The notes: a model not told the origin generated them from the sequence alone. Counted from the first letter of the stretch, positions 35,885-44,876 are shown. The stretch is 64,000 nt of DNA from Solwaraspora sp. WMMD792 (GCF_029626105.1 NZ_JARUBH010000009.1:3782001-3846000), one strand, 5' to 3'. Made by a program: numbers and translations.

Positions 35885-38800
35885 TCAGGTCGCTGCCGGC
35901 TCGATGTCGCTGCTGATCCGCGTCCCGTCGTGCAACGCAGCCACATATGGGTGTCCCGGGCCGAGCCGCAGCGTGGCCGCCCGCAGCGCATCCGCGTACA
36001 GCTGGGCGGCGCTCTCCGGCAGGCCCGCCGCCACCCGGGTCGTCGCCAGATTCGCCGCCGCCGCGACCACCGCCGGACATTCCTCGCCCAACCTTGCTCG
36101 CAGTCCGGCGTAGCAGCGCTCGTCCACCTCCCGGGCGCGGTCGTGGTCTCCTACGGCGAACAACACGTTGGCGTGGTTGGCGGCGCACAGCAGGGCGTAC
36201 GGGTGCTCCTCGCCGAGGACCTCGGCGAACCGGCCCGCAGTCTCCGCCAGCAGCGGTCCGGCCTGGGTGAAACCTCCATCCCGCACCAGAAAAATCCCGA
36301 GGTTGTTCGCAGCGGCCAACGAATGGGGGTGGTCGACGCCCATCAACTCGCCGTACCGGTCGCACAGCCTGCCCGCCGCGACGGCGGCGTCGGAATGCTC
36401 GCCGCGGGCCGACCGTACGCAGGCCAGCTCCAGCTCGGCGGCGAGAGTGTTCGGATGATCCGCCCCGAGCTGCTGCTCGTACGACCGGCGGACCACCTCG
36501 CTGAGCTCCCGGGACCGGTCCAGGTGGCCCAACCGGCGCAGCGTCACCGCGAGGTTCTTCGTCGCGGCCAGCGTGTGGCCGTGCAGGTCGCCGAACTCTC
36601 GACGGCAGGTGGACACCACAGTCTCCAGCGTCTCCCGGGAACGGACCAGGTCACCGGTCTCCCGCAGTACCCTCCCGTGGTTGATCCGGTAGATGACGGT
36701 CCACTGGTTGGTCTGCCCGAGCAGGCGGCCGGCAATCTCCACCACCTCCTCGGCCAGCAGGAGCGAGCTGCGGAAGTCACCGGTCAGCAGGTACGACAAC
36801 GACAGGTTGTTGATCGCCTTGTGGGTCTCATCGTGATCGCGCCCCATGGCGGCCTGCCACTTGGCGACCGCGTCCTCGTCGAGGTCGCGGGCCTGCCGGT
36901 ATCGACCCAGTCCGCGCAGGTCCGCCGCGACGCCCCGGAGACTCACCAACGAGTACGGGTGCACCCCGCCGAACACCCGCTCCATCCGTTCGCGTACATC
37001 GATGTCGATGTCCAGCGCCGCCTGGTAGTCCCCGAGCTGTCGCAGCACGTTCGCCAGTTCGGCACGCAGTCGCAGGACCGAAGCGTCGTCGGCGCCCGAG
37101 GTCACGGTCCAGCCGTGCAACGCGCGGACCGCCAGGTCGTGACTGCTGGTGAGGTCGCCCCGGTAGCGCAACGCCCGCACCATGTCGATGACGAGGTTGT
37201 GCACGTCGCGGTCGTCGGACTCCAGCGCGCCAGTGGGCTCCAGATGGGGCAGCATCCGCCGGTAGCTGTCCCAGTTCAGCCGGTCGTCGGGAACACCACG
37301 GCGCTCGGCGGCCAGGATCGAATGCACCTGCCGCCGACGTTCCTGCCGTACCTCCGGATCGAGGTCGTTGCGGATCACCTGCTGGACCAGGCGATGCATC
37401 CGCAGTGCCCGCACCGTCGGATCCAGGCGGGCCAGACCGAACCGGGTGATCTCGCGGACCAGTGCGCCGTACAGCAGCGGGTCCCGCATCGCCGGATCGT
37501 CCTGGCTCAGCACCTGTAGCATCCCCGGACTGGACAGCAGGTCCGTCGGGATCGGCTCGGGCGCGAGGCAGGCACAGAGCTCCACCAGGTGCGCCGCGGC
37601 TGGGTTCGACATCCGTAGCCGCTGCTGCGAGATGCGCCAGATCTCCGCCGCCGGATGCGGGTAGTCCGACGCGGGCGGCGTCTCCAGGATCCGGGGCAGG
37701 TGTTCGTCCAGAATCGCCAGGTAGCGGTCCGGGCTCATCGCGGTCGCCGCCAGCCAGCCCGCCGCCTGCTCCACCGCCAGCGGCAGATCCCCCAGCTTGT
37801 CGGCGATCACGTCGGCGGAGGCCCGGTCGATACTCGGCACCCACCGGGCGATGAGGTCGATACTCTCCGTACGGCTGAAAGTGTTGACCTCGATGGTCCA
37901 CCCGCTGCCCGACCAGTCACCGCCGCGCGTGGTGACGATGACGTCGCCCTGCCCGGCCGGCACGTACGGCAGCAGCTGTTTCGGATCCTCGATGTTGTCG
38001 AACACCACCGCCCACCGGCGGGACGGCCGGCCGAGGCGCAACGCTTCCAGGACCGCCCCGACCTGACCGGCCACGTCCGCCGCCGACAGATCCAGCGCGT
38101 TCGCCAGATCGGCCAACGCGGACGGCACCAGTCTCGGCTGCTCGGCCGAGATCCACCAGACGATGTCGTAGTCGGCGGCGAATCGGTGCAGGTACTCGGT
38201 GACGATTTGCGTCTTGCCCACCCCGCCGATCCCCTGCAACACGGTCGGACCGTTCATCGCGGTGCTGGCGTTGAGGCGTTCGCGCAACTGCTCGAGGATC
38301 GCGTCGCGGCCGGTGAACGTGGCGTTGCGCGACGGTGCCCGCCAGACCCGCGCCGGCTCGAACGGGAACCGGGGACGCGGAATGGCCCCGAGCATCGCCT
38401 CGCTGGCCGGTGCCACGTCGCGCAGGTCGAACTGCGCCAGCAGGGCGTCGCGGGAGTGCTGCCGGGAGACGTTGAACATGTCGACCGGTTCCTGAGAGTC
38501 GTACGGCTGCGGTAGCCGGAAGCCGTCCAGCCGGATCGGCACCAGGAACGGCCCTGAGCCGGACGGTTCACGCCGCTGGGCCGCCGACCAGAACGCATGC
38601 GCGTGCGGGGTCCGGACCGACTCCTGCGACAGCAGCAGCAATGCCCGGTCCGAGTCCCCCACCACCGTCACCGCGTCGTCAGCGGTGATGTCCTGCAACA
38701 CGCCCCGGTGTCCCACCGTGCGCAGTTGCAGGGCGATCCACTCGGCCCAGATCCGGTCACGTGGCAGGTAGCCGATCAGCACGGTCCCCTGCTCGACCGG

Positions 38801-39796
38801 ATGAGGTCGCTCGAACTCACCGAGCCAGCTGCGTCGGACCGCCTCGGTCGGCCCTTCGTACCGACACGGCTCCCCGATCAGCTCTCCGGCGAGCCGCTGG
38901 TACGCGGCCAACAGGGTGTTCTCCAGGTGCGGGCGGTCACCCAGGGTCGCCAACGTCTCCTCGTAGGCGTAGGAAACCTTGTACGGGATCTCGATCGCTC
39001 CCCAGTACAGGGTGTCGTCGGAGTAGCCGAGGTCGGCCACCACGTCGCTGAACCGCTGCTGCGCGTTTGCCCGCCACCGGTCGAGCTTGGCCGCTTCGCC
39101 GTCCTCCACCCGGGTCGGCACCGGAAACACCCGCACCGGCTCGCCGTACTGGTTGCGCCGTTCGCGGATGCTGTTGGCGGCCGCCACCGCCCCGTCGAGA
39201 TTCTGGTGATTGAAGGTGAAGCAGTTGACCACCACGTCGGGTATCTCCAACGTGCACATGGCCGCGTTGGTGCCGAGCCCGGTGCTGCTGTCGACCAGGG
39301 TGACGTCGTACTCCGCCCGCATGCCCGCCGCCCAGGACCAGAGGAAGGACCCGGCGTCGAACTGGTCCCAGAACTCGGACCAGTCGAACGCGGTCAGCCG
39401 GACCGCGTACTCCGGGTCCTGCTGTCCGCAGGGGATGAAGTCGATCGACCCGCCGTTGGGAAATTCGTAGCGCTCCAACGGAATCGCGTGCTGCTGAACC
39501 CTGGCGACCCGGGCCAGTCTGGCCGCTGACAGCGGCCCGTACTGGTCGACCTCCTGGCGGTAGCGCGCCATGGCGTCGATCACTCCCGGCGACCGACGCA
39601 GCTTACGGTCGGCCAGGAACGGCCGGAAGTACAGGTGCAGGCCGGGCGAGTCGAAGTCACAGTCGACAGTCAGCACCCGGCGGCCGGTACTGGCGAGGAT
39701 CCAGGCGACGTTGGCCAGCGCCATCGTCCGGCCGACACCGCCCTTGTACGAGTAGAAGGTAAAAATCTGACCGTTTCGCGGGGTGGCTGATTCCAT
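35885..39796 (-). CDS. fxsT: FxSxx-COOH system TPR protein FxsT, copy 2 (ATPase-TIR-NB-ARC-TPR)
   Basis: 1303 aa, same architecture as copy 1 but clearly divergent in sequence. ParA-like P-loop YSYKGGVGRTMALANVAW (again Arg23 in place of Lys), TIR-like domain (about 355-460, starting VLIGYLPRDRIWAEW), NB-ARC with NATFTGRDAI, P-loop LQGIGGVGKTQIVTEY and Walker B WAVVFDNIEDP, then TPR repeats of the HPNTLAAELELAC form. The TIR-like part lacks the catalytic Glu block (HAFWSAAQRRE). ATG with GAGG 11 nt upstream. It lies upstream of, and on the same strand as, the precursor-fxsB-hydroxylase operon, while copy 1 lies beyond it in the opposite orientation, so the two enclose the operon. Paralogues of this kind may recognise different ligands or form a pair. 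Confidence 0.9.
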   Translation of the reverse strand: MESATPRNGQIFTFYSYKGGVGRTMALANVAWILASTGRRVLTVDCDFDSPGLHLYFRPFLADRKLRRSPGVIDAMARYRQEVDQYGPLSAARLARVARVQQHAIPLERYEFPNGGSIDFIPCGQQDPEYAVRLTAFDWSEFWDQFDAGSFLWSWAAGMRAEYDVTLVDSSTGLGTNAAMCTLEIPDVVVNCFTFNHQNLDGAVAAANSIRERRNQYGEPVRVFPVPTRVEDGEAAKLDRWRANAQQRFSDVVADLGYSDDTLYWGAIEIPYKVSYAYEETLATLGDRPHLENTLLAAYQRLAGELIGEPCRYEGPTEAVRRSWLGEFERPHPVEQGTVLIGYLPRDRIWAEWIALQLRTVGHRGVLQDITADDAVTVVGDSDRALLLLSQESVRTPHAHAFWSAAQRREPSGSGPFLVPIRLDGFRLPQPYDSQEPVDMFNVSRQHSRDALLAQFDLRDVAPASEAMLGAIPRPRFPFEPARVWRAPSRNATFTGRDAILEQLRERLNASTAMNGPTVLQGIGGVGKTQIVTEYLHRFAADYDIVWWISAEQPRLVPSALADLANALDLSAADVAGQVGAVLEALRLGRPSRRWAVVFDNIEDPKQLLPYVPAGQGDVIVTTRGGDWSGSGWTIEVNTFSRTESIDLIARWVPSIDRASADVIADKLGDLPLAVEQAAGWLAATAMSPDRYLAILDEHLPRILETPPASDYPHPAAEIWRISQQRLRMSNPAAAHLVELCACLAPEPIPTDLLSSPGMLQVLSQDDPAMRDPLLYGALVREITRFGLARLDPTVRALRMHRLVQQVIRNDLDPEVRQERRRQVHSILAAERRGVPDDRLNWDSYRRMLPHLEPTGALESDDRDVHNLVIDMVRALRYRGDLTSSHDLAVRALHGWTVTSGADDASVLRLRAELANVLRQLGDYQAALDIDIDVRERMERVFGGVHPYSLVSLRGVAADLRGLGRYRQARDLDEDAVAKWQAAMGRDHDETHKAINNLSLSYLLTGDFRSSLLLAEEVVEIAGRLLGQTNQWTVIYRINHGRVLRETGDLVRSRETLETVVSTCRREFGDLHGHTLAATKNLAVTLRRLGHLDRSRELSEVVRRSYEQQLGADHPNTLAAELELACVRSARGEHSDAAVAAGRLCDRYGELMGVDHPHSLAAANNLGIFLVRDGGFTQAGPLLAETAGRFAEVLGEEHPYALLCAANHANVLFAVGDHDRAREVDERCYAGLRARLGEECPAVVAAAANLATTRVAAGLPESAAQLYADALRAATLRLGPGHPYVAALHDGTRISSDIEPAAT

Positions 39797-39931
39797 CGCT
39801 CGGCAACCTCGTCCCTGCCCCGTCGGGCCCGCCCCCGGACGGCAGCAGGCCGATCGACCAACGGCACTGTCTGTAACCAGAATATGAAGCTGCGTCCACG
39901 ATCTGAAGCGGTCCGATGCCAACGGCCGTAC

Positions 39932-39973
39932 GCTGTTCGACGTACCGCTGGCGCTGTTCGACGTACCGCTGGC
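39932..39973. repeat. 21-bp tandem duplication upstream of the second fxsT
   Basis: Two identical 21-bp units (39932-39952 and 39953-39973) lie about 140 nt before the fxsT start, in the 227-bp gap behind the SLOG-like gene. They could hold duplicated regulator half-sites, or simply be a slippage product. Confidence 0.8.
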
Positions 39974-40021
39974 GACCGCCTCTGCCTGCCGGTCTACCGC
40001 CGGGTCGACGTACGCGGCGGT

Positions 40022-40594
40022 CTACCGCCGGGCCGCGCCCGGCGGCCAGATCACCCGCACCGTGATTCCCCGCCGGTTGGCCTCCGCGACCATCTCGGCG
40101 GTGCCACCGACGCCGCCCTCGGTCCCGTCCCAGACCGCGAAAAGAAGATCGCAGCGGTCGAGAACGAGCCGGCCCGCCTCGGCATAGGTCCGACTACCGG
40201 AAACCGTTCCGGCGTACGAGACCGATCGCGCGAGGGCGAGCAGATCGTCGAACGCCGGCCGTCGCACCGGTCGGATACACCTGGACCGGTAGTCCGGCGC
40301 GGGCAACACCACATCGAAGGTCGCGCCGGCAGCGACGATCTCCTCGGCGAACAACTGGTCGGCGCCTTCCGCGAGGCAGGTCAGCCCGTGGATCGGTCGG
40401 CACCCGGCCTGTCGGTGAACCTCACGCAACGCCGCTCGCAGTGCCAGCCGGACCAGCCGGTCGGACCCGGCGGCCAGCCCGATGTGACCGGAGACTCCGA
40501 TCCGCAGTTCACGATGCCCCGACGCGGCGCCGGGTCCGGTGCCGCCGGCGGCGCCGGAGGTGTCAGCAGACCTGGTCGCTGTACCGCCCCTCAC
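40022..40594 (-). CDS. SLOG/LOG-like Rossmann nucleotide-binding protein
   Basis: 190 aa. After a polar 28-residue start, the fold runs LRIGVSGHIG, then GLTCLAEGADQLFAEE, FDVVLPAPDYRSR, and CDLLFAVWDGTEGGVGGTAEMVAEANRRG, which is the GxGxxxE-like nucleotide site of the SLOG/DprA/LOG superfamily. SLOG proteins sense or process nucleotides and are common in bacterial conflict and signalling loci. GTG 40594 overlaps the stop of the TrkA-N/RyR gene (GTGA), so the two are coupled. It lies directly upstream of the second fxsT on the same strand. The ligand is unknown. Confidence 0.78.
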   Translation of the reverse strand: MRGGTATRSADTSGAAGGTGPGAASGHRELRIGVSGHIGLAAGSDRLVRLALRAALREVHRQAGCRPIHGLTCLAEGADQLFAEEIVAAGATFDVVLPAPDYRSRCIRPVRRPAFDDLLALARSVSYAGTVSGSRTYAEAGRLVLDRCDLLFAVWDGTEGGVGGTAEMVAEANRRGITVRVIWPPGAARR

Positions 40595-42417
40595 CGCCGA
40601 TGCTCCCGGGTCGCTGACCACCGCGTGACCGGCTCCGGCGCGCCGGTACCGACCCGCACGATCTCCAGCCCGACATCGGCCAGCACACCGGGGATCTGCC
40701 GCATCTCGTCGCGGTTCTTCTCCTTGACCTGCTCCGGAAGCTCGCGCCAGGGACGCAGGTCCGGATGGGTACGGGCGGCTCTGTCCCGCCGCGGGCCGTG
40801 CACCCAGCCGGTCGACCTGCGTTCCCGGGACCACCGTTGGTGTTCCAGCACGGCGAGCCGTTCGATCTGCTCCCGGGTCAACCGCACCGCCACGTTCGTC
40901 CGGGTCCGTGGCGCCAACGCCAGCCCGAGGACCCGCAACTTCCGACCGATGTCGGCGGCCTGAGCACGGTTCGTCCGACGCAGATCCTCCGGTAGCGAGG
41001 CCCAGGGCAGCAACGCCGGATCGGCGACCGACCCGACCGCCCCGACCCGCGACGCCAGCAGGTACCGGTCGTGGATCGACCGGCCGAGCCGCTCGACCAG
41101 GTCGTCGCCGATCCGATCGGGGTCGCTGGCCGCGTCGACCGTCGGGTAGCAGCGCACCGTGCCGGAAATCGCGTCGAGCAGGCCCGAGTGGCCGTCGCCG
41201 TCGGCGAACGCGCCGGCCAGGCCGGCGAGCCGGGTGACCGGTACGGTGACCGATCCCGGCCCGCCCCGCCACAACGACGGTGTGGTCAACGCGATCTTCA
41301 ACGCCTGCTCCTCGTCGTCGAGGCAGAGCAGGACCCGGTCGTGCGGGACGCGGAAGGCCGGGCCGGGCAGCAACGCGTCCGGCTCGCGCTCGTAGCACAC
41401 GACGTCGCAGACGCCGCCGAGGAACGGGTACCGGTGCACCAGATCGTCGACCACCGACCGGGCGTCCGCAGCAATGAGATCGACACGGAGCCGGCCGGCG
41501 GTGTCCGGCTGGTGGATCCGCCAGTGCCGGGCCGCTTCGACCAGCACCGCGCGGCCGAACGACGACATCCCGATCACCAGCAGCCGACTGAGCCGTACGG
41601 TCGGCAACGGGTCCTGCCGGAACAACCAGCGGGCGGCGAGCTCGTCGACGTTGAAGAAGTCGAGCCGCAGATCGACGCCGGCCGAATGGCTCAACCGGCG
41701 GGCCTGCATCGCCAGACAGAGTTCCGGATCGTGGAGTTGGGCGTAGACCCGCATGCCGCCGTTGTGTTCGTCGCGCAGCATCCCGGCGGTGGTGGCGGCG
41801 AGGATGTTGTCCGTGCTGTCATCGGTGCAGGCGTACACCAGCGCGGCGCGTCCTACGCCGGCCGCCCGCAGCACTTCGGCGGCGGTGGGGTCCCCGGGTA
41901 CGGAGTACCACCGACGACGGGACGGGACCGGCGTGCCCGACGGCAGGCCCACCACGACCACCTTCCTGCCGGCGGCGTGCAACCGGGCCGCGAGGTTGCG
42001 GGCCATGGCCGAGTCACCGCACACCACGACGTGCCCGCTGGCCCGCCGGGCACGCAACCGGTGCAGTTCACCGGTCAGCAGTACCCGGGCAGTCTCGACG
42101 AGAGCGAACACGGTCGCCGCCGGCGCGGTGAACCGGGCGACCTGCAACTGCCAGGGCAGGTCGGCCCGGTCCGCGAGCTGGTCTGCATCGAGGACGAAGA
42201 GCTGCAACGTGTAGTAGAGAACGTCGACCGGCGTGGTCGTGCCGCCGCGCTCGCCCACGAGCAGCTCGGCGTAACCGACGAATCCCAGGATCGCCGACAC
42301 CCCCGCCAGCAGCACGAAAGTGATGCGGAGCAGGGTGATTGTCGTTCTGTTCCGGTCCTGGTCCAGGGAAGCCTCCCACCGTCCGGTCTGACGGTCGATG
42401 TAACGAGTATCACCCAT
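40591..42417 (-). CDS. membrane TrkA-N protein with C-terminal RyR domain
   Basis: 608 aa. Two hydrophobic segments near the N terminus (TTITLLRITFVLLAGVSAIL and, after a possible pore-like loop VLYYTLQLFVLD, FTAPAATVFALVETARVLL) resemble a simple ion-channel module. Two Rossmann TrkA-N-like units follow, the first with GHVVVCGDSAMARNLAARL, the second with LLVIGMSSFGRAVL. The last 75 residues are a RyR domain: LEHQRWSRERRSTGWVHG, then HPDLRPWRELPEQVKEKNRDE. Prokaryotic RyR domains have been described with SLOG and TIR proteins in nucleotide-centred conflict networks. It probably reacts to a nucleotide or NAD-derived signal. ATG 42417 is the likely start but lacks a clear ribosome site; TTG/GTG starts up to 42510 are possible. 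Coupled to the SLOG-like gene by GTGA. Confidence 0.8.
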   Translation of the reverse strand: MGDTRYIDRQTGRWEASLDQDRNRTTITLLRITFVLLAGVSAILGFVGYAELLVGERGGTTTPVDVLYYTLQLFVLDADQLADRADLPWQLQVARFTAPAATVFALVETARVLLTGELHRLRARRASGHVVVCGDSAMARNLAARLHAAGRKVVVVGLPSGTPVPSRRRWYSVPGDPTAAEVLRAAGVGRAALVYACTDDSTDNILAATTAGMLRDEHNGGMRVYAQLHDPELCLAMQARRLSHSAGVDLRLDFFNVDELAARWLFRQDPLPTVRLSRLLVIGMSSFGRAVLVEAARHWRIHQPDTAGRLRVDLIAADARSVVDDLVHRYPFLGGVCDVVCYEREPDALLPGPAFRVPHDRVLLCLDDEEQALKIALTTPSLWRGGPGSVTVPVTRLAGLAGAFADGDGHSGLLDAISGTVRCYPTVDAASDPDRIGDDLVERLGRSIHDRYLLASRVGAVGSVADPALLPWASLPEDLRRTNRAQAADIGRKLRVLGLALAPRTRTNVAVRLTREQIERLAVLEHQRWSRERRSTGWVHGPRRDRAARTHPDLRPWRELPEQVKEKNRDEMRQIPGVLADVGLEIVRVGTGAPEPVTRWSATREHRR

Positions 42418-42533
42418 AGACGCCAGTCGGCTACCCAACGCTTGACCATCACATTTCATGGTGAAGTAGGAAAATTCGCCTTGGTGCCACGGGTCCGTCA
42501 CCGCGCACACCGACCGGATAAGATTCCTTCGCC

Positions 42534-42610
42534 GGGGCGGTAGCTCAGCCGGTCAGAGCAGGGGACTCATAATCCCTCGGTCGCGGGTTCGAGCCCCGCC
42601 CGCCCCACCA
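42534..42610 (+). tRNA. tRNA-Met (anticodon CAU)
   Basis: The complete cloverleaf includes a 7-bp acceptor stem GGGGCGG/CCGCCCC, D arm GCTC...GAGC, anticodon stem GGGGA/TCCCT with loop CTCATAA, T arm GGGTTCGAGCCC and an encoded CCA (42608-42610). The anticodon CAU with acceptor pairing at position 1 means elongator Met rather than initiator. A lysidine-modified tRNA-Ile2 cannot be fully excluded from sequence alone. Confidence 0.93.
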
Positions 42611-42792
42611 GGTGCAGCGTTTCGCGAACCGGATCCAATTCTCAGGGGTTGCCGCCGGTTGTCGTCGTGGTGGCATCCGCGCCCACGGGGAGCTGCGCGC
42701 CCGGCGACAGCACCACGGCGACGAACAGGACGACGGCCGGGTACCGGAGAGAGGTATGAAGGCGCTCGGGGCGCCGATCCTTGTTCTCGGAG

Positions 42793-43650
42793 CTATCGGT
42801 GACTCGTCGGGGCGGCTGGATTTGGCACCGGTGTGACGGCCACCGAGCCGAGCAGGGCTAGCTTGTCTGCGTCGGCGCTGCCGGGTTGAGGGTGGTAGAC
42901 GACCAGAACCATGCCGTCAGTGCCACTGATGTGCAGTTTCTCGCGGTTGAGGCGGATCTCGCCGAGCTGCGGATGCAGCAGGGGCACCACCGCGCCTTCG
43001 CGGGGCCGGACGTCGTGGCGGGCCCACAATTGGCGAAAGAGCGGGCTGACGAGGGCAAGCTCACCGACAAGCTCGATGAAGCGCGGGTCGTCGGTGTCGG
43101 TGCCGACCGCCCCGCGGAACGACGCGACGAGGGCGGTGGCGGCTGCCTCCCAATCGGGCCACATGGCCTGCTCCTCCGTGTCGAGAAGCACGTCACGCAG
43201 CCGGTTGGCGCCAGCGACCAGGCGCGGTGACAGGGCGGTCGCCGACGGATTGGCGGCAAGAACATCCAAGTAACGGCCTTCGATGAAGGCGGGAAAGGGC
43301 AACATCGCCAAGAATTGAGCCGTACGCGCTGGAACGATCTCCTTGCGCGGACGGCGCACCCGGCGGCGCGGCTTGTCGGCGGCGAGGCTCAGCAGGTACT
43401 GCCTGGCGTGGTCGTCGAGGTGCAGAACCCGGGCGATTGACTCCAGTACCTGGCTTGACGGGCTCCGGTCACGGCCGCGTTCCAGCCGCAGGTAGTAGTC
43501 GGCGCTGATTCCGGCAAGTATCGCCACCTCCTCACGGCGCAGGCCGGGTACCCGCCGGACACCCACCACGGGGATGCCCACCTGTTCGGGGGTGACCAGC
43601 TCCCGGCGGGCCCGCAGGAAGCCGCCGAGCGGATTCGATTCGTCGCTCAC
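42793..43650 (-). CDS. MmyB-type XRE-family transcription regulator
   Basis: About 285 aa. The N-terminal Cro/C1 helix-turn-helix is GLRREEVAILAGISADYYLRLERGRDRSPSSQVLESIARVL in overall pattern, with the family hallmark YYLRLERGRD. The C-terminal MmyB/PAS-like ligand domain has LDVLAANPSATAL and RLNREKLHISGTDGMVLVVYHP. Such regulators commonly repress a divergent short-chain reductase gene and respond to fatty or aromatic ligands. Here an aldehyde-reductase-like gene starts 160 bp away in the other direction, the usual arrangement. Start chosen at GTG 43650, where homology begins; its ribosome site is weak and longer frames are open. Confidence 0.85.
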   Translation of the reverse strand: MSDESNPLGGFLRARRELVTPEQVGIPVVGVRRVPGLRREEVAILAGISADYYLRLERGRDRSPSSQVLESIARVLHLDDHARQYLLSLAADKPRRRVRRPRKEIVPARTAQFLAMLPFPAFIEGRYLDVLAANPSATALSPRLVAGANRLRDVLLDTEEQAMWPDWEAAATALVASFRGAVGTDTDDPRFIELVGELALVSPLFRQLWARHDVRPREGAVVPLLHPQLGEIRLNREKLHISGTDGMVLVVYHPQPGSADADKLALLGSVAVTPVPNPAAPTSHR

Positions 43651-43809
43651 CGGCCCCACGGTAAACGTGATCGCGCCCGGCTGAGGGGTCTTGCTGGGCC
43701 CCTGGCTGACCGGGGCCATGGCTGGCTGCGCACGGTCGTCGGATCGTGGTGTCACGGCACCGGGGACGTCAGGCGCCGGGCCGAATCCACCCACCACGGG
43801 AGTGCTTTC

Positions 43810-44844
43810 ATGTCTGCGCAGCGAGTTCTGGTCACCGGAGGCTCCGGCTTCATCGCCGGCCACGTCATTCTTCATCTGCTCCAGCAGGGTTTTCGGGTAC
43901 GCGCCACGGTCCGGTCACTGCAGCGCGAGACTGCCGTTCGCGGCGCGTTGGCGGACGCCGGGATGGTCAACGGCGACGCATTGAGCTTCGCCGCCGCGGA
44001 CCTGCTGGAGGACGAGGGGTGGGCACAGGCTGCGACCGGCTGCGACTACGTGCTGCACGTGGCGTCGCCGGTGCACACCGGCAACTCCGGGGACGAGAAC
44101 GCGGTGATCCTCCCGGCCAGGGAGGGCACTCTGCGAGTGCTCCGCGCCGCCCGGGACGCCGGCGTCCGGCGAGTCGTGCTGACCTCCGCGTTCCATGCGA
44201 TCAGCTGGGGTCACCCGCACCGCGACCAGGCGTTCACCGAGAACGACTGGACCGTGCTGGACGGGCCCGGCGTTGACGCGTACGCGAAGAGCAAGACCCT
44301 CGCCGAGCGTGACGCGTGGGATTTCGCGTCCGCCGAGGACTCCGGCATGGAACTGGTGACCCTGTGTCCGGTCGCCGTGGTCGGCCCGGTGATGGGCAAG
44401 GAGATCTCCGGCGCCAACCACATCGTGCAGCGCAGCCTGGACGGCAGCATGCGGGGTTACCCGCACCTGTACATCCCGTTCGTCGACGTGCGCGACGTCG
44501 CCGCCGCCCACGTGCTGGCCATGACCACGCCCGGTGCCGCCGGTCAGCGGTTCCTGCTCTCCGGCGGCCCGGCGATCGCGATGAAGCAGGTCGGCGCCCT
44601 GCTGAAGGCCAACCTCGGCGACGCGGCCAAGCGGGTGCCCACCCGGACCATCCCCAATCCCGTCGTGCGGGTGGCGGCCCTGTTCAGCAAGGAGTTCCGG
44701 CCCATCGTCCCGGACCTCGGCTACGCCAAGAAGGTTTCCAACGAGAAGGCTCGCCGCGTGCTGGGGTTCCAGCCGCGCCAGACCGACGAGGCGATCCTCG
44801 CCGCCGCAACCACGATGCTCGACAAGGGCCTGGTCAACAAGTAA
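43810..44844 (+). CDS. NAD(P)-dependent aldehyde reductase-like extended SDR
   Basis: 344 aa. The N-terminal cofactor motif is VLVTGGSGFIAGH (TGxxGxxxG variant), with RATVRS providing the Arg of NADP preference, then LLHVASPV and the catalytic pair in DAYAKSKTLAE (Tyr and Lys of YxxxK). The family contains dihydroflavonol/cinnamoyl-CoA reductase-like aldehyde reductases. ATG with GGGAG upstream. It is divergent from the MmyB regulator that probably controls it. Its natural substrate is unknown. A short hairpin follows, overlapping the end of the converging TetR gene. Confidence 0.88.
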   Translation: MSAQRVLVTGGSGFIAGHVILHLLQQGFRVRATVRSLQRETAVRGALADAGMVNGDALSFAAADLLEDEGWAQAATGCDYVLHVASPVHTGNSGDENAVILPAREGTLRVLRAARDAGVRRVVLTSAFHAISWGHPHRDQAFTENDWTVLDGPGVDAYAKSKTLAERDAWDFASAEDSGMELVTLCPVAVVGPVMGKEISGANHIVQRSLDGSMRGYPHLYIPFVDVRDVAAAHVLAMTTPGAAGQRFLLSGGPAIAMKQVGALLKANLGDAAKRVPTRTIPNPVVRVAALFSKEFRPIVPDLGYAKKVSNEKARRVLGFQPRQTDEAILAAATTMLDKGLVNK

Positions 44845-44856
44845 GGGGTGCCGACA

Positions 44857-44876
44857 GTGACCCGCCTACGGGTCAC
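44857..44876. terminator. short bidirectional hairpin
   Basis: GTGACCCG/CGGGTCAC with a CCTA loop, between the reductase stop and the end of the converging TetR gene, which it overlaps by 4 bases. Confidence 0.55.

Noticed and set aside
40594-41398. Extension of the SLOG-like frame upstream into the TrkA-N/RyR gene
   Set aside because: The upstream part is an out-of-frame shadow of the TrkA-N/RyR gene; the GTGA overlap gives a natural start at 40594.
42534-42610. Reading the CAU tRNA as initiator tRNA-fMet
   Set aside because: The first acceptor pair is matched and the anticodon stem lacks the three G-C pairs typical of initiator tRNA.
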